In this document: one piece after another, positions 1 to 8,426 of the stretch
Position numbering within the stretch: the stretch's first letter is position 1
How the letters are laid out: each line of letters starts with the position of its first letter
Source: Paractinoplanes atraurantiacus
GTDB lineage: Bacteria > Actinomycetota > Actinomycetes > Mycobacteriales > Micromonosporaceae
Direction: 5' to 3'
Assembly (NCBI RefSeq): GCF_900215205.1
Contig: NZ_OBDY01000024.1
Location: 72,072 to 136,071, forward strand
Length of the DNA: 64,000 nucleotides
Notes under the pieces: generated by a model
The model's input: only the letters and a program-made list of their open reading frames with translations
Told to the model about the DNA's origin: nothing
Databases searched by the model: none
Program-made: the position numbers and the translations under genes

Positions 1-280
1 GCGCGGGCACGGCGAGGCACAACCGCGGCGCGGGCACGGCGAGGCACAACCGCGGCGCGGCCGCCGCGAGGCGCAACGGCGGGCGCGGGCACGGCGAGGG
101 CGCGACGGCGGGCGCGGCCAAGACGAGGCACAACCGCGGGCGCGGCCAAGACGAGGCACAACCGCGGGCGCGGCCAAGACGAGGCACAACCGCGGGCGCG
201 GCCAGGACGAGGCGCGACGGCGGGCACGGTCGCGGCGAGGCGCAACGGCGGGCGCGGCTAGGACGAGATGCGACGGCAGG
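1..280. repeat. Degenerate 27-28 bp tandem repeat block
   Basis: About ten head-to-tail copies of a GC-rich unit that always contains a core like CGAGGCACAACCGCG or CGAGGCGCAACGGCG. The first two copies are identical 27-mers, and three consecutive 28-bp copies near 119-202 carry GGCCAAGACGAGGCACAACC. Later copies drift. The mixture of 27, 28 and 29 bp units breaks any reading frame, so coding is unlikely. The block ends just downstream of the PucR-family gene and continues off the left edge, so its full length is unknown. There are no unique spacers, so it is not a CRISPR array. Confidence 0.85.
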
Positions 281-285
281 CGCCG

Positions 286-1272
286 TCAGAGGGGTGGGTT
301 GCGGTGAAGGCGGCGCATCGCCAAGGCCACCTGGAGGCGCAGGCGGCCTTGGGGGTCGCGCGGATCCCAGCCGAGCAAAGGGTGGGAGTGGGCGAGGCGG
401 TCCTGCAGGGTGGAGTGGTGCACGCGCAGTGCGGAGGCGGCCGCGCGCAGGCTGGCGGCCTCGGCGACAGCGTCGAGGGTGCTGAGCATCCAGGGCGCCG
501 CGGCGGCGGCCCTTTCGAGGGCGCGCAGGTCGGGGTGCGGCTCGGCGCCGGGCAGGATCGCCGAGGCCAGCAGGACCAGTCCGCCGAGCTGATCGGCGTG
601 GACGATGCGACGGCCGGGGTCCCGCTCGTCGCCCTCCGCGGTGAAACGCAGGGCGATGCGCGCGGCATCCCAGGAGTCCGGCAGGTCCTTGACCGTGACG
701 GCGGGACCGATTCCGGCTCGCCCGGCGACGTCCGGCGCGGACTCGGCATGGAGGAGACGTGGAGTGCCGTTGTCGAGCGCGACGGCTCGTACACAATCGG
801 TGGGCTGGAAACCTAGGCGGGCCGCTGCTCGGAGACGCAGGGACTCGGGGGCCTCGCGATCCACGACGAGCTCGGCGGAGGCGGGGTCGGTGCGGGAGGC
901 GTGGCCCCGGGTGCGGTCGAGGACCGTGCGGGCAGCCGCCGCGGCCCGTTCGAGGACCATCGCCTCGATCTCGCCGGGGGTGCCGGGGCGTTCCAGGGTC
1001 AGCGTGGCGGCGGCGTCGATCGGCGCCGACATCCAGGCTTCGTCCGGAGCTTCGCCAGCGGTCGTGGAGGAGCCGTCCGGCTCGACGCGGACGCTGACGT
1101 GGCGCTCGTCGTCGCGCAGGCGGGCCGGGCAGCCGGCCAGGACGGCCGCGCCGCGGACGATGGCCCGCAGCCCGGCGCGTTCCTCGACGAGACGGTCGAA
1201 GTAGGCGATGACGCGCAGGGCCGCCCCCGCGTCGGGGTCGAGGGCGGCCAGCCGGACGGCGAGGTCCTTCAC
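286..1272 (-). CDS. PucR/CdaR-family transcriptional regulator
   Basis: A 328-residue protein with a GTG start preceded by a GAGG-type ribosome site. The last 55 residues (about 272-325) form the PucR C-terminal helix-turn-helix: an LRAAASALRVHHSTLQDRL segment followed by the usual LGWDPRDPQGRLRLQVAL. The N-terminal two thirds have no recognisable purine-sensing or GGDEF-like domain and are Ala/Arg rich. Family members usually activate small catabolic operons. The esterase gene upstream on the same strand ends 32 bp before this start, so the two may be co-transcribed. The ligand is unknown. Confidence 0.75.
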   Translation of the reverse strand: MKDLAVRLAALDPDAGAALRVIAYFDRLVEERAGLRAIVRGAAVLAGCPARLRDDERHVSVRVEPDGSSTTAGEAPDEAWMSAPIDAAATLTLERPGTPGEIEAMVLERAAAAARTVLDRTRGHASRTDPASAELVVDREAPESLRLRAAARLGFQPTDCVRAVALDNGTPRLLHAESAPDVAGRAGIGPAVTVKDLPDSWDAARIALRFTAEGDERDPGRRIVHADQLGGLVLLASAILPGAEPHPDLRALERAAAAAPWMLSTLDAVAEAASLRAAASALRVHHSTLQDRLAHSHPLLGWDPRDPQGRLRLQVALAMRRLHRNPPL

Positions 1273-1304
1273 CTCGTCATCCTCCCTCGCGTCACCGGTG
1301 GTGG

Positions 1305-2291
1305 CTAGGCGCCGAGGAGGCGCTTGAGCCAGCGCAGGCGGGCGGCCCGGGCCTCCTGGGAGATGGCGGCCTGTGGGGCCAGGCCGTCGAAACCGTGGAA
1401 GCCGCCGGGCCAGACGTGCAGCTCGGCTCGGCCGCCGGCCTGCCAGATGCGGCCGGCGTAGGCGACGTCCTCGTCGCGGAAGGTCTCGGCCGAGCCGACG
1501 TCGATGAAGGCCGGGGGCAGGCCGGAGAGGTCGGTGGCGCGGGCGGGGGCGGCGTACGGGGACACGTCCGGGCCGCCGCGGGCGTCGCCCAGCAGCGCCG
1601 TCCAGCCGGTGTCGTTGGCGGTGCGGTCCCAGACGCCCAGGCCGGCCATCTGCACGGCCGACGGGGTGTCGTTACGGTCGTCGATCATCGGGCAGAGCAG
1701 CATCTGGCCGGCCAGGGTGGGGCCGCCCCGGTCGCGAGCCATGAGGGCCACCGCCGCGGCCAGGCCGCCGCCCGCGCTGGCGCCGGCGATGACGAGCTGG
1801 GCCGGGTCGATGCCGAGCTCGCCGGCGTGGGCGGCGGTCCAGACCAGGCCGGCGTAGCAGTCCTCGACCGGGGCCGGGTGCGGGTGTTCGGGGGCGAGCC
1901 GGTACTCGACCGACACGATGACGGCGGGAACCTCGGTGGCCCAGTCCTGCAGCGCGTCGACGCCGGAGCGGTTGTTGCCGACGACCATGCCGCCGCCGTG
2001 GGTGTGGTAGAGGCCGGGCAGCGCGGTTCCGGCGCCGGCCGGCGTCAGAATGAGCAGCTCGATGTCGGGGTCGCCGGCCGGGCCGGGCACGAGGCGGCGG
2101 TCGACGGTGAAGGCGCCGTCGCGGGCCAGCTGCTCGTCGGTGAGGTCGGCCATCACGCTGCCTTCGCGCATCGGCTGGATCATCTCGGCGGTCAGCGCGG
2201 ACGGCAGCTGCTGTCGGATCACGTCCAGCGCGGCGGCCAGCTCGGGATCGAAGGGTGGAGGCGGCAGAACGGTCGTCACGAGGACCCCCAT
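1305..2291 (-). CDS. Alpha/beta hydrolase, HSL-type esterase
   Basis: 328 residues, normal for the hormone-sensitive-lipase esterase family. The oxyanion-hole HGGG is at about residues 98-101 and the nucleophile elbow GASAGG has Ser at about 172. The C-terminal HVWPGGFHGF segment supplies the catalytic His. No signal peptide, so it is probably a cytoplasmic carboxylesterase acting on short acyl esters. It lies upstream of the PucR-type regulator and downstream of the FAD oxidase on the same strand. The start could also be the GTG a few codons in (VTTVLPPPP). The substrate cannot be told from sequence. Confidence 0.85.
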   Translation of the reverse strand: MGVLVTTVLPPPPFDPELAAALDVIRQQLPSALTAEMIQPMREGSVMADLTDEQLARDGAFTVDRRLVPGPAGDPDIELLILTPAGAGTALPGLYHTHGGGMVVGNNRSGVDALQDWATEVPAVIVSVEYRLAPEHPHPAPVEDCYAGLVWTAAHAGELGIDPAQLVIAGASAGGGLAAAVALMARDRGGPTLAGQMLLCPMIDDRNDTPSAVQMAGLGVWDRTANDTGWTALLGDARGGPDVSPYAAPARATDLSGLPPAFIDVGSAETFRDEDVAYAGRIWQAGGRAELHVWPGGFHGFDGLAPQAAISQEARAARLRWLKRLLGA

Positions 2292-2317
2292 TTGTTACGG
2301 AGATGTTTCGACCATCC

Positions 2318-3574
2318 TCAGGTCCGGCGGCCCCGATTTCGAGCGCCGGGCGGCGGAACTTTCCCGCCACCCGGCGGACGGGTCTCATGGCGGAACACGC
2401 CTTCGGGGTCGTACGCGGCATGAAGCCGCCGAAGCCGGTCGGTGTTGGCCAGGTAGTACGCCTCGGCGCCGAGACCGGGCTCGGGAAAGTTGGGATAGGC
2501 GCCGCCCGTGCCGTAGGGGTGGGTCAGCGCGTACGAGTCGTCCAGCCACGGCCCGGGGCGCCGGCCGGCCCGTACGGTGGCGGTCTGTTTGAGCAGGAAT
2601 CGTGCGTCGCGGTGCGGGAACGCGGTCGCGCCGGCCGGCGGCCGGTTGTAGGCGCCGCCCCAAGGGGTGAAGTCGAGCTCGCGTTCCTCGCCGGGCCGCC
2701 GGTCTGCGGTGAGCCGTTCGAGCAGCTCCGGCGCGGGAACCGTGGTGCGGAAGAACTCCGAGTGCAGATGGGCGAAGCGCGGATCGGCGCTCTCCGGCCC
2801 GGCCAGCCACCGTTTGACGACCGGCAGGGAACCGTGGTGCCGGTCGTCCGCGCTCGGCCGCTGCCCGAGCCGGCGGCGCAGGAGGACGACGGCGCCGTCG
2901 TCGGGCGCGGCACCGAAGACAGTGACGCGCGGGGACTCGCCCGCGACGGTGACGGTGAGGCTGGGTGCGGTCGCCTCGTCGAGACCGGGCAGCGCGTGCT
3001 GCCAGGCGTCGAGGAGGTCGGCGGCGCCGGCGGCGGGATAGCCGAACCGGAAGGCCGTGCGGGAGGGCGCGGGCACGGTGGCGAAGGTGAGGGAGGTGAC
3101 CACGCCGGGCGCGCCGCCGCCCCGTAGCGCCCACAGCAGGTCGTCGTCCGCTTCGACCGTCCGGCCGTCGGCGCGGACCATTGTCGCCGCGAGGAGGCTG
3201 TCGCAGGTCAGGCCGTACTGGCGGCCGAGGATCCCGAGTCCGCCGCCGAGCGTCAGTCCGGTGATCCCGACGGTGGGGCCGCACCCGGCCGGGAGGGCGC
3301 GGCCGTGCGCGGCGAGCCGGTCGTAGACCTCGGCGAGGCGCGTGCCGGCGCCGATGACGGCACGGTGGCCGTCGAGCCGTACCCCGGCCATGGGTGTCGT
3401 GTCGATCAGGACGCCGGTGGTGCTGGACCGTCCGGCGAAGCAGTGGCCGCCGCCGCGGACAGCCAGGGGAAGGCGTTGCCGTCGTGCCGTGGCGAGGGCG
3501 GCGGCGACGTCGGCGGCCGTGGCGCACGGCAGCACCGCGGCCGGCCGGATGTCGGCGAAGCGCGGGAGAACCAC
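2318..3574 (-). CDS. FAD-linked oxidase, berberine-bridge type, short N-terminus
   Basis: The product has the FAD-binding type 4 fold: RPAAVLPC, RGGGHCFAG (the His is the usual flavin attachment site) and GLTLGGGLGILGRQYGLTCD. A BBE-like C-terminal end reads ANTDRLRRLHAAYDPEGVF. The SDR gene upstream stops at 3577, so the only reasonable start is the GTG at 3574, giving 418 residues. That leaves only about 10 residues before the RPAAV motif, where relatives carry 30-40. No good ribosome site precedes the GTG, so translation may depend on coupling to the SDR. The 5' end may have been lost. Likely oxidises an alcohol, sugar or secondary metabolite. Confidence 0.75.
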   Translation of the reverse strand: MVLPRFADIRPAAVLPCATAADVAAALATARRQRLPLAVRGGGHCFAGRSSTTGVLIDTTPMAGVRLDGHRAVIGAGTRLAEVYDRLAAHGRALPAGCGPTVGITGLTLGGGLGILGRQYGLTCDSLLAATMVRADGRTVEADDDLLWALRGGGAPGVVTSLTFATVPAPSRTAFRFGYPAAGAADLLDAWQHALPGLDEATAPSLTVTVAGESPRVTVFGAAPDDGAVVLLRRRLGQRPSADDRHHGSLPVVKRWLAGPESADPRFAHLHSEFFRTTVPAPELLERLTADRRPGEERELDFTPWGGAYNRPPAGATAFPHRDARFLLKQTATVRAGRRPGPWLDDSYALTHPYGTGGAYPNFPEPGLGAEAYYLANTDRLRRLHAAYDPEGVFRHETRPPGGGKVPPPGARNRGRRT

Positions 3575-3576
3575 GG

Positions 3577-4431
3577 CTATCCGATGTGGCGGGCCCAGTT
3601 CGGGCGGCGCCCGTCGACGTCGTACAGGCCGTAATGCTCGGCGAGATCCCACGAGGTGAGGACCTCACCCGCGCGGTCGGCGACCTTCGGATCGGCGGCG
3701 AGCGCGCTGATCGCGCGCCCGATGTAGCGCGGCGTCTCGGAGGCCAGGAAGTGGGGATCACGCTCGCCCCCGTCGCGCCAGTTGTCCTCGGTGACGCCGA
3801 AGATGTCGAGCATCGCCTCGGAGCGCAGGAAGCCCGGCGTGACGGCCAGGGCGGTGATCCCGTGCTCGCGCAGCTCCTCGGCCTGGGCCAGCGCGATGCG
3901 GTTGACGGCGGTCTTGGCCAGGTCGTAGGCGAGGTTGCCGCGGTACTCCCGGCCGAGCCCGTCGGTCACCTCGACGATCAGCCCGGCCCGATGCCGCATC
4001 ATGAGCGGGACGGCGTGCCGGCTGGTGATGAGATGGGTCAGCACCGCGCGGTCCCACATGGCCCGGAGCTTGGCCAGGTCGAGCTGCCAGAACGGTGTGC
4101 CCCACTCGGTCAGCGGGTCACCGCCCCAGATGTCGTTGATCAGCACGTCGAGCCGCCCCTGCTCGTCGCCGACGCGGCGCATCAGCTCCGCCACCTGGCG
4201 CTCGTCGCTGTGGTCGCAGCGCACGGCGATGCCCTGCCCGCCGGCCGCGGTGACCAGTTCGGCGGTCTCCTCGATCGTCTCGGGCCGGTCCATGTCCGAC
4301 CGCCCGTTCCTCCAACTGCGCCCGGTGACGTAGACCCGGGCGCCCGCGGCGCCGAGTTCCACGGCGATGCCCCGCCCGGCCCCACGGGTGGCCCCAGCCA
4401 CCAGGGCGACGGTGTCTGTCAAAGTCTGCAC
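3577..4431 (-). CDS. Short-chain dehydrogenase/reductase
   Basis: 284 residues. The Rossmann glycine motif GATRGAGRG is at about 13-21 and the YDLAK catalytic Tyr/Lys pair at about 169/173. The position usually held by the catalytic Ser reads VEVTDG, so Thr may replace it. The NNAG motif is altered to LINDIWGG, typical of the larger SDR subgroup with an insertion after strand beta-2. Transcribed away from the TetR gene at 4484 with a palindrome between them, which suggests TetR control. Substrate unknown. Confidence 0.85.
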   Translation of the reverse strand: MQTLTDTVALVAGATRGAGRGIAVELGAAGARVYVTGRSWRNGRSDMDRPETIEETAELVTAAGGQGIAVRCDHSDERQVAELMRRVGDEQGRLDVLINDIWGGDPLTEWGTPFWQLDLAKLRAMWDRAVLTHLITSRHAVPLMMRHRAGLIVEVTDGLGREYRGNLAYDLAKTAVNRIALAQAEELREHGITALAVTPGFLRSEAMLDIFGVTEDNWRDGGERDPHFLASETPRYIGRAISALAADPKVADRAGEVLTSWDLAEHYGLYDVDGRRPNWARHIG

Positions 4432-4435
4432 GGGG

Positions 4436-4457
4436 TTAGTGAACCACGATTTACTAA
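4436..4457. promoter_or_regulatory. Probable TetR operator between SDR and tetR
   Basis: An inverted repeat TTAGTGAA-N6-TTTACTAA (7 of 8 arm bases pair) sits in the 52-bp gap between the divergent SDR and TetR genes. Its size (22 bp), AT-richness against a GC-rich background and position are those of a TetR operator controlling both promoters. Confidence 0.65.
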
Positions 4458-4483
4458 TGCGGGCGACCCGCTATCGTGCAGCC

Positions 4484-5068
4484 ATGGCTCGACCGCGGAC
4501 CGTCTCCGACGCCGCCATCCTCGCCGCCGCGGCCGACGCGGTCGCGCACACCGGCCCCGCCAACGTCACGCTCGCGCAGATCGGCGACCGGGCCGGGCTG
4601 ACGGCGGCCGCGCTGCTGCGCCGGTTCGGCTCGAAGGACAGGCTGCTGCTGGCCCTCGCCCGCGACGCCGCCGAGGCCGTGCCGGCCCGCCTCGCCGCCG
4701 CACAGGCCGCCGAGCGGCCCTTGGCGGCGCTGATCGACGCCTTGGTGGCGATGGCGGGCACCGTCCGGAACGCGGCCGAGTTCGCCAACCACCTCGCGTT
4801 CCTGCTCATGGACCTCTCGGTTCCGGAATTCCAGGAGGTCACCCGGCAGTACGCGGCCGGGGTCGAGAACGCCATCGCCGCGGTGCTCCGGGCCGCCGCG
4901 GCCGCGGGCGAGCTGAACGGCGACCACGCCGGCCGCGAGACGGCGGAGGCGATCCACGCCGCCTACAACGGCGCCCTCATCACCTGGGGCATGGGCGGCC
5001 ACGACGGCAGTCCCGCCGAGCACGTCCGGCGGCATCTGCTGCGGGTCACCGGCCCCCTGGTCAGCTGA
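4484..5068 (+). CDS. TetR-family transcriptional regulator
   Basis: 194 residues from the ATG at 4484 (MARPRTVSDAAIL). The reading frame runs further upstream, but that part overlaps the operator and the SDR promoter. The N-terminal helix-turn-helix is clear: VTLAQIGDRAGLTAAALLRRFGSKDRLLLAL, about residues 27-57. The C-terminal ligand domain is not a subtype I can name. Divergent from the SDR gene and probably represses it and itself. The 3' end overlaps the convergent metalloprotease-like gene by 8 bp. Confidence 0.85.
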   Translation: MARPRTVSDAAILAAAADAVAHTGPANVTLAQIGDRAGLTAAALLRRFGSKDRLLLALARDAAEAVPARLAAAQAAERPLAALIDALVAMAGTVRNAAEFANHLAFLLMDLSVPEFQEVTRQYAAGVENAIAAVLRAAAAAGELNGDHAGRETAEAIHAAYNGALITWGMGGHDGSPAEHVRRHLLRVTGPLVS

Positions 5069-6776
5069 GGGCGATCTCGGCGTCGGTGAAGGGCGTGACG
5101 GCCGGGTTGACGTCGGTTTCGCCGGCGCGGCCGTCGCAACCCCGGTTGGGGTCGAACAGTAGGTAGGTGCCCGCGCCGCAGGCCGAGGCCAGCTCCGCGT
5201 CACCGCCCACGACGACGGAGCCGGAGAGGTTGGCCCCGCCCTGGATGAGGGCGTTGTCCTTCACCACCGCGTTGCCGCTGACGCGGGCGCCGGAGTTCAC
5301 CCACGCCAGGCCCTCGATGCGGGCGTTGCCGCTGACGGTGCTGGAGCCGTAGACGGCCGCGCGCGGGCCCACGTAGGCGGTCGAGGCCACCGCGGCCCGG
5401 TTGTCGACCCAGCCGCCGCCGTTGCTGTGCCAGTGCCCGCCGCCCGTCGCGGCCGGTTTCGTATATCCGGGCTCGAAACCCGAAGGCACGGCGCCGGCGA
5501 GGGCAAACTCGTACGGATAGTGATAGTTCCTGGTGTATCCGTCGAGGAAGCCGTAGTGATGGACCGCCGCGGGCGCCCCCAGCACGACCAGGTAGAGCTC
5601 CCGCTCCCCGCCCTGGAGCGTGAACGAGATCTGCCCGTCCGCCGCCGTCGACACCGGCCCGTAGCGCGGCACGCCGTTGTTCACCGCGACGAACCCGTAG
5701 CTCCAGCCCGATCCGGCGGCCGCGTTGACGTGGCCCTTGAAGCGCATCCGCACGGTCGAGCCCGACGGCACGAGCTTGATTTTGTTGTAGCCGTAGTCGG
5801 AAGGCGCCAGCGCGGCCGGGATCGCGTAGTGGTTGCCGACCGCCTGCACCGGCACCCCGTTGTAGGCGTTGATGAATCCCGCGCCGTAGACCGTGTCCAC
5901 GAAGCGCTGGAAGTGGCTCTTGTTCGTGTAGTCGTAGGTCACCTGGCGCTGGGCGTAGCCGGCGAGGTCCGTGTTCAGCTGCTGCTGGCTATATCCCATC
6001 AGACGCCGATAGGTCTCGAGCGGGTGCTCGCCGCCGCGCGCCTCGTTCCACAGCCGGTTGAAGATGGACACGCCGCCGTTGCGGTCGACCAGATATTGGA
6101 TGAGCATCCAGGCGCCGTAGTGGTGCCGGCTCGACGAGTAGGCCAGGTTCTCGGTGCGCAGGAAGCGGGTCAGGTCGCCGGCGCCACCGTCCGGATAGAC
6201 CTGCATGGCCATGTATTCGGCGCTCGCCTCCCAGAACGTGCCGGCGGAGGCGTCGGTGAAGCCGTACCCCGGCCGTCCCAGGAACGTCAGGTTCTGGAAC
6301 ACGTGGCCGAGCTCGTGGGCCAGCCCCCACGATCCGGGCAGGGCCGCGGCCGGCGCGATGTTGATGACGCCGACCTTGCCGTCGGCGCTGCCGCCGGTCG
6401 CCCACGCGTTCAGTTCGGCGCGGTTCCAGGTCTGGGTGACTATGACATCGATTTTGTACGTCGCGAGCGCACCCGTCTCCGGCGTGAACTTCATCGTGTT
6501 CACGTAGTACGCGTACAGCGATTCGAGCTGGGACAGGATGTTGTCCGGGTCGAAGTTGTACGGCGAGGGCGCGCTGACCGGGTTCGTGCCCGACTTCTCG
6601 CCCCACAGCAGGATGAAGTTGGCCGACTCCCGCGTGCGGTCCTGACTCCACGGCACCTCGCCGGTGCTCTTCCACGAAGCAGGAATGTAAACCGTTTTCG
6701 CGGCGGCCGAGGCCGGCTGCGACAAGCCGGCGACGGCAAGGATCACGACGGCGAGGAAGACGAACACGCGGGACAT
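5061..6776 (-). CDS. Secreted DUF6055/Svx-like zinc metalloprotease-type protein with beta-helix tail
   Basis: 571 residues with a Sec signal peptide (about 1-25, cut after SQPASAAA). HELGH at 154-158 is a zincin motif, and FWEASAEYMA at about 181-190 could give the third zinc ligand. This matches the DUF6055 (Svx/AvrXca-like) family of secreted proteins. Residues from about 455 read as short V/A-rich hexads (AYVGPRAAVYGSSTVSGNARIEG and so on) like a left-handed beta-helix stack, and the tail has a Cys pair (SACGAG, NRGCDG). Probably exported and acting on plant or cell-wall material; proteolysis has not been shown for most relatives. Confidence 0.75.
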   Translation of the reverse strand: MSRVFVFLAVVILAVAGLSQPASAAAKTVYIPASWKSTGEVPWSQDRTRESANFILLWGEKSGTNPVSAPSPYNFDPDNILSQLESLYAYYVNTMKFTPETGALATYKIDVIVTQTWNRAELNAWATGGSADGKVGVINIAPAAALPGSWGLAHELGHVFQNLTFLGRPGYGFTDASAGTFWEASAEYMAMQVYPDGGAGDLTRFLRTENLAYSSSRHHYGAWMLIQYLVDRNGGVSIFNRLWNEARGGEHPLETYRRLMGYSQQQLNTDLAGYAQRQVTYDYTNKSHFQRFVDTVYGAGFINAYNGVPVQAVGNHYAIPAALAPSDYGYNKIKLVPSGSTVRMRFKGHVNAAAGSGWSYGFVAVNNGVPRYGPVSTAADGQISFTLQGGERELYLVVLGAPAAVHHYGFLDGYTRNYHYPYEFALAGAVPSGFEPGYTKPAATGGGHWHSNGGGWVDNRAAVASTAYVGPRAAVYGSSTVSGNARIEGLAWVNSGARVSGNAVVKDNALIQGGANLSGSVVVGGDAELASACGAGTYLLFDPNRGCDGRAGETDVNPAVTPFTDAEIALS

Positions 6777-6841
6777 GGGGTAGCCCTTCAGAACAGAACA
6801 AAGGCCCCCACGACGGCCATCGAGCCGCCATCATCCACCCA

Positions 6842-7423
6842 TCAATCGACAAGTGTCAATGCGGCTTCGGTCGCCCGGTCGGCGATCTCGTCGAGTGGGC
6901 GGTCCTTGAGCGCGAAGAACCCCTCGGCGAACAGCGACACGTAGCCGTGCGCCACCGCGAGCGTCGCCTCGAGCAGCCGGGTCGCCGCCGGATAGCCGGC
7001 CGCCGCCGACGCCAGGTCGAGCAGCGTCGTCATCAGCGCCCGCGTCTCCGAGCGGCGCGCGTCGTCGGCCACCTCGTACAACTCCGCCGCGAAAATGACG
7101 CTCATCCCGGCGCCCGTCCGCCCCACATAGCGCACGTAGGCGCCGGCCACCGCCGCCATCCGGGCTCCGGGTTCCTCTGTTTCAAAGACAACGGCTTCGA
7201 TTGCCGTACGCAGGTCGCGCGCGGCCGCCGCCGAGACGGCGCTCAGAAGATGGGCGCGGTCGGGGAAATGCCTGTACGGCGCGGCGGTGCTCACGCCTAT
7301 GCGCCGGGCCACCGCCGCCACCGAGAAGCGCTGCAATCCGCACTCGGCCAGCACCTCGAAGCTCGCCTCGACCAGGGCGGCCCGGAGATCGCCGTGGTGA
7401 TAGCGCGTCACGGTTGCCTCCAT
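6842..7423 (-). CDS. TetR-family regulator (WHG-domain type)
   Basis: 193 residues. The N-terminus RYHHGDLRAALVEAS with FSVAAVARRIGVSTAAPYRHFPDRAHLL (about 33-61) is the HTH form seen in TetR proteins with the C-terminal WHG domain. Divergent from the LLM oxidoreductase gene, with two related palindromes in the 64-bp gap, one immediately abutting this start codon. Probably autorepresses and controls the oxidoreductase. Confidence 0.88.
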   Translation of the reverse strand: MEATVTRYHHGDLRAALVEASFEVLAECGLQRFSVAAVARRIGVSTAAPYRHFPDRAHLLSAVSAAAARDLRTAIEAVVFETEEPGARMAAVAGAYVRYVGRTGAGMSVIFAAELYEVADDARRSETRALMTTLLDLASAAAGYPAATRLLEATLAVAHGYVSLFAEGFFALKDRPLDEIADRATEAALTLVD

Positions 7424-7463
7424 GTAAGGGGCCTCTTACATTACCAAGTGAGAGCCCTCTTAC
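7422..7463. promoter_or_regulatory. Pair of TetR operator-like palindromes
   Basis: Two sites share the same half-site. 7422-7441 is ATGTAAG-N6-CTTACAT; 7448-7463 is GTGAGAG-CC-CTCTTAC. Both lie between the divergent TetR and LLM genes and end in CTCTTACAT. The spacing of about 25 bp suggests two repressor dimers. Confidence 0.65.
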
Positions 7464-7487
7464 ATCTCATGCGCTCCGGGAGACATC

Positions 7488-8426
7488 GTGACCATCCGGC
7501 TCGGCTACCAGATCCCCAACTTCACCTATCCCGGCGTGCCCGTCGAGAACCTCTTCGACACCGTCGCCGCCCAGGCCCGGGAGGCCGAGGCGTCCGGCTT
7601 CGACACCGTGCTGGTGATGGACCACTTCTACCAACTGCCCGGCATCAACACGCCGGACAACCCGATGATGGAGGCCTACACGACCCTGGGCGCGCTCGCC
7701 GCCTCGACGTCGACGGTGCAGCTCTCGACCCTGGTCACCGGTAACACGTACCGGAACCCAGCCTTGCTGGCGAAGACCGTGACCACCCTGGACGTGATCG
7801 CGAAGGGCCGGGCCATCCTCGGCATCGGCGCCGGCTGGTTCGAGCGGGAGCACCACGACTTCGGCTTCGAGTTCGGCACCTTCGGGCAACGCTTCGAGCG
7901 GCTCGAGGAGGCGCTGACCATCATCGCGCCCATGCTGCGCGGCGAAGAACCCACAGTCGAGGGCAAGTGGTACACGGCGCGCGGCGCCATGAACCACCCG
8001 CGGCTGCGCACGATCCCGATCATGCTGGGCGGCGCCGGCGAGCAGAAGACGTTCCGCCTGGCCGCCCGCTTCGCCGACCACATGAACATCATCTGCGACC
8101 TGGACGACCTGCCCCGCAAGGTCTCCGTGCTCCGGCAGCGCTGCGAGGAGATCGGCCGCGACCCGGCCACGCTGGCCACCAGCTTCCTGGCCACCGGCGT
8201 CGTCGGCGAGACCGATCAGGAGGTCAAGGAGCTCGACGCGACCCTCGACGACGCCCGCCGCGCCCGCGCCTTCGTCGGCAGCCCGGCCCAGGTCGCCGAG
8301 AAGATCCAGGAGAAGGTGCTGGGCGCCGGCATCGACGGCATCTGCATCAACCTGATCCGCAACGGCCACCGCCCCGGCGTGGTGACGGCGGTCGGCCAGG
8401 CGCTCAAGCCGCTAGTGACTGCTTGA
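7488..8426 (+). CDS. LLM-class F420-dependent oxidoreductase
   Basis: 312 residues, GTG start. Luciferase-like TIM-barrel pattern: GYQIPNF at the N-terminus, FDTVLVMDHFYQLPG, VTGNTYRNPALLAKTVTTLDVIAKGRAILGIGAGWFE (about residues 84-120) and GGAGEQKTFRLAARFAD. These are the features of actinobacterial F420-dependent reductases. The physiological substrate is unknown. Expressed from the operator region shared with the TetR gene, suggesting a small-molecule-inducible detoxification or redox step. Confidence 0.85.
   Translation: MTIRLGYQIPNFTYPGVPVENLFDTVAAQAREAEASGFDTVLVMDHFYQLPGINTPDNPMMEAYTTLGALAASTSTVQLSTLVTGNTYRNPALLAKTVTTLDVIAKGRAILGIGAGWFEREHHDFGFEFGTFGQRFERLEEALTIIAPMLRGEEPTVEGKWYTARGAMNHPRLRTIPIMLGGAGEQKTFRLAARFADHMNIICDLDDLPRKVSVLRQRCEEIGRDPATLATSFLATGVVGETDQEVKELDATLDDARRARAFVGSPAQVAEKIQEKVLGAGIDGICINLIRNGHRPGVVTAVGQALKPLVTA

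Noticed and set aside
1..280. Possible CRISPR array
   Set aside because: Repeats are directly adjacent without unique spacers, and no cas genes are present.
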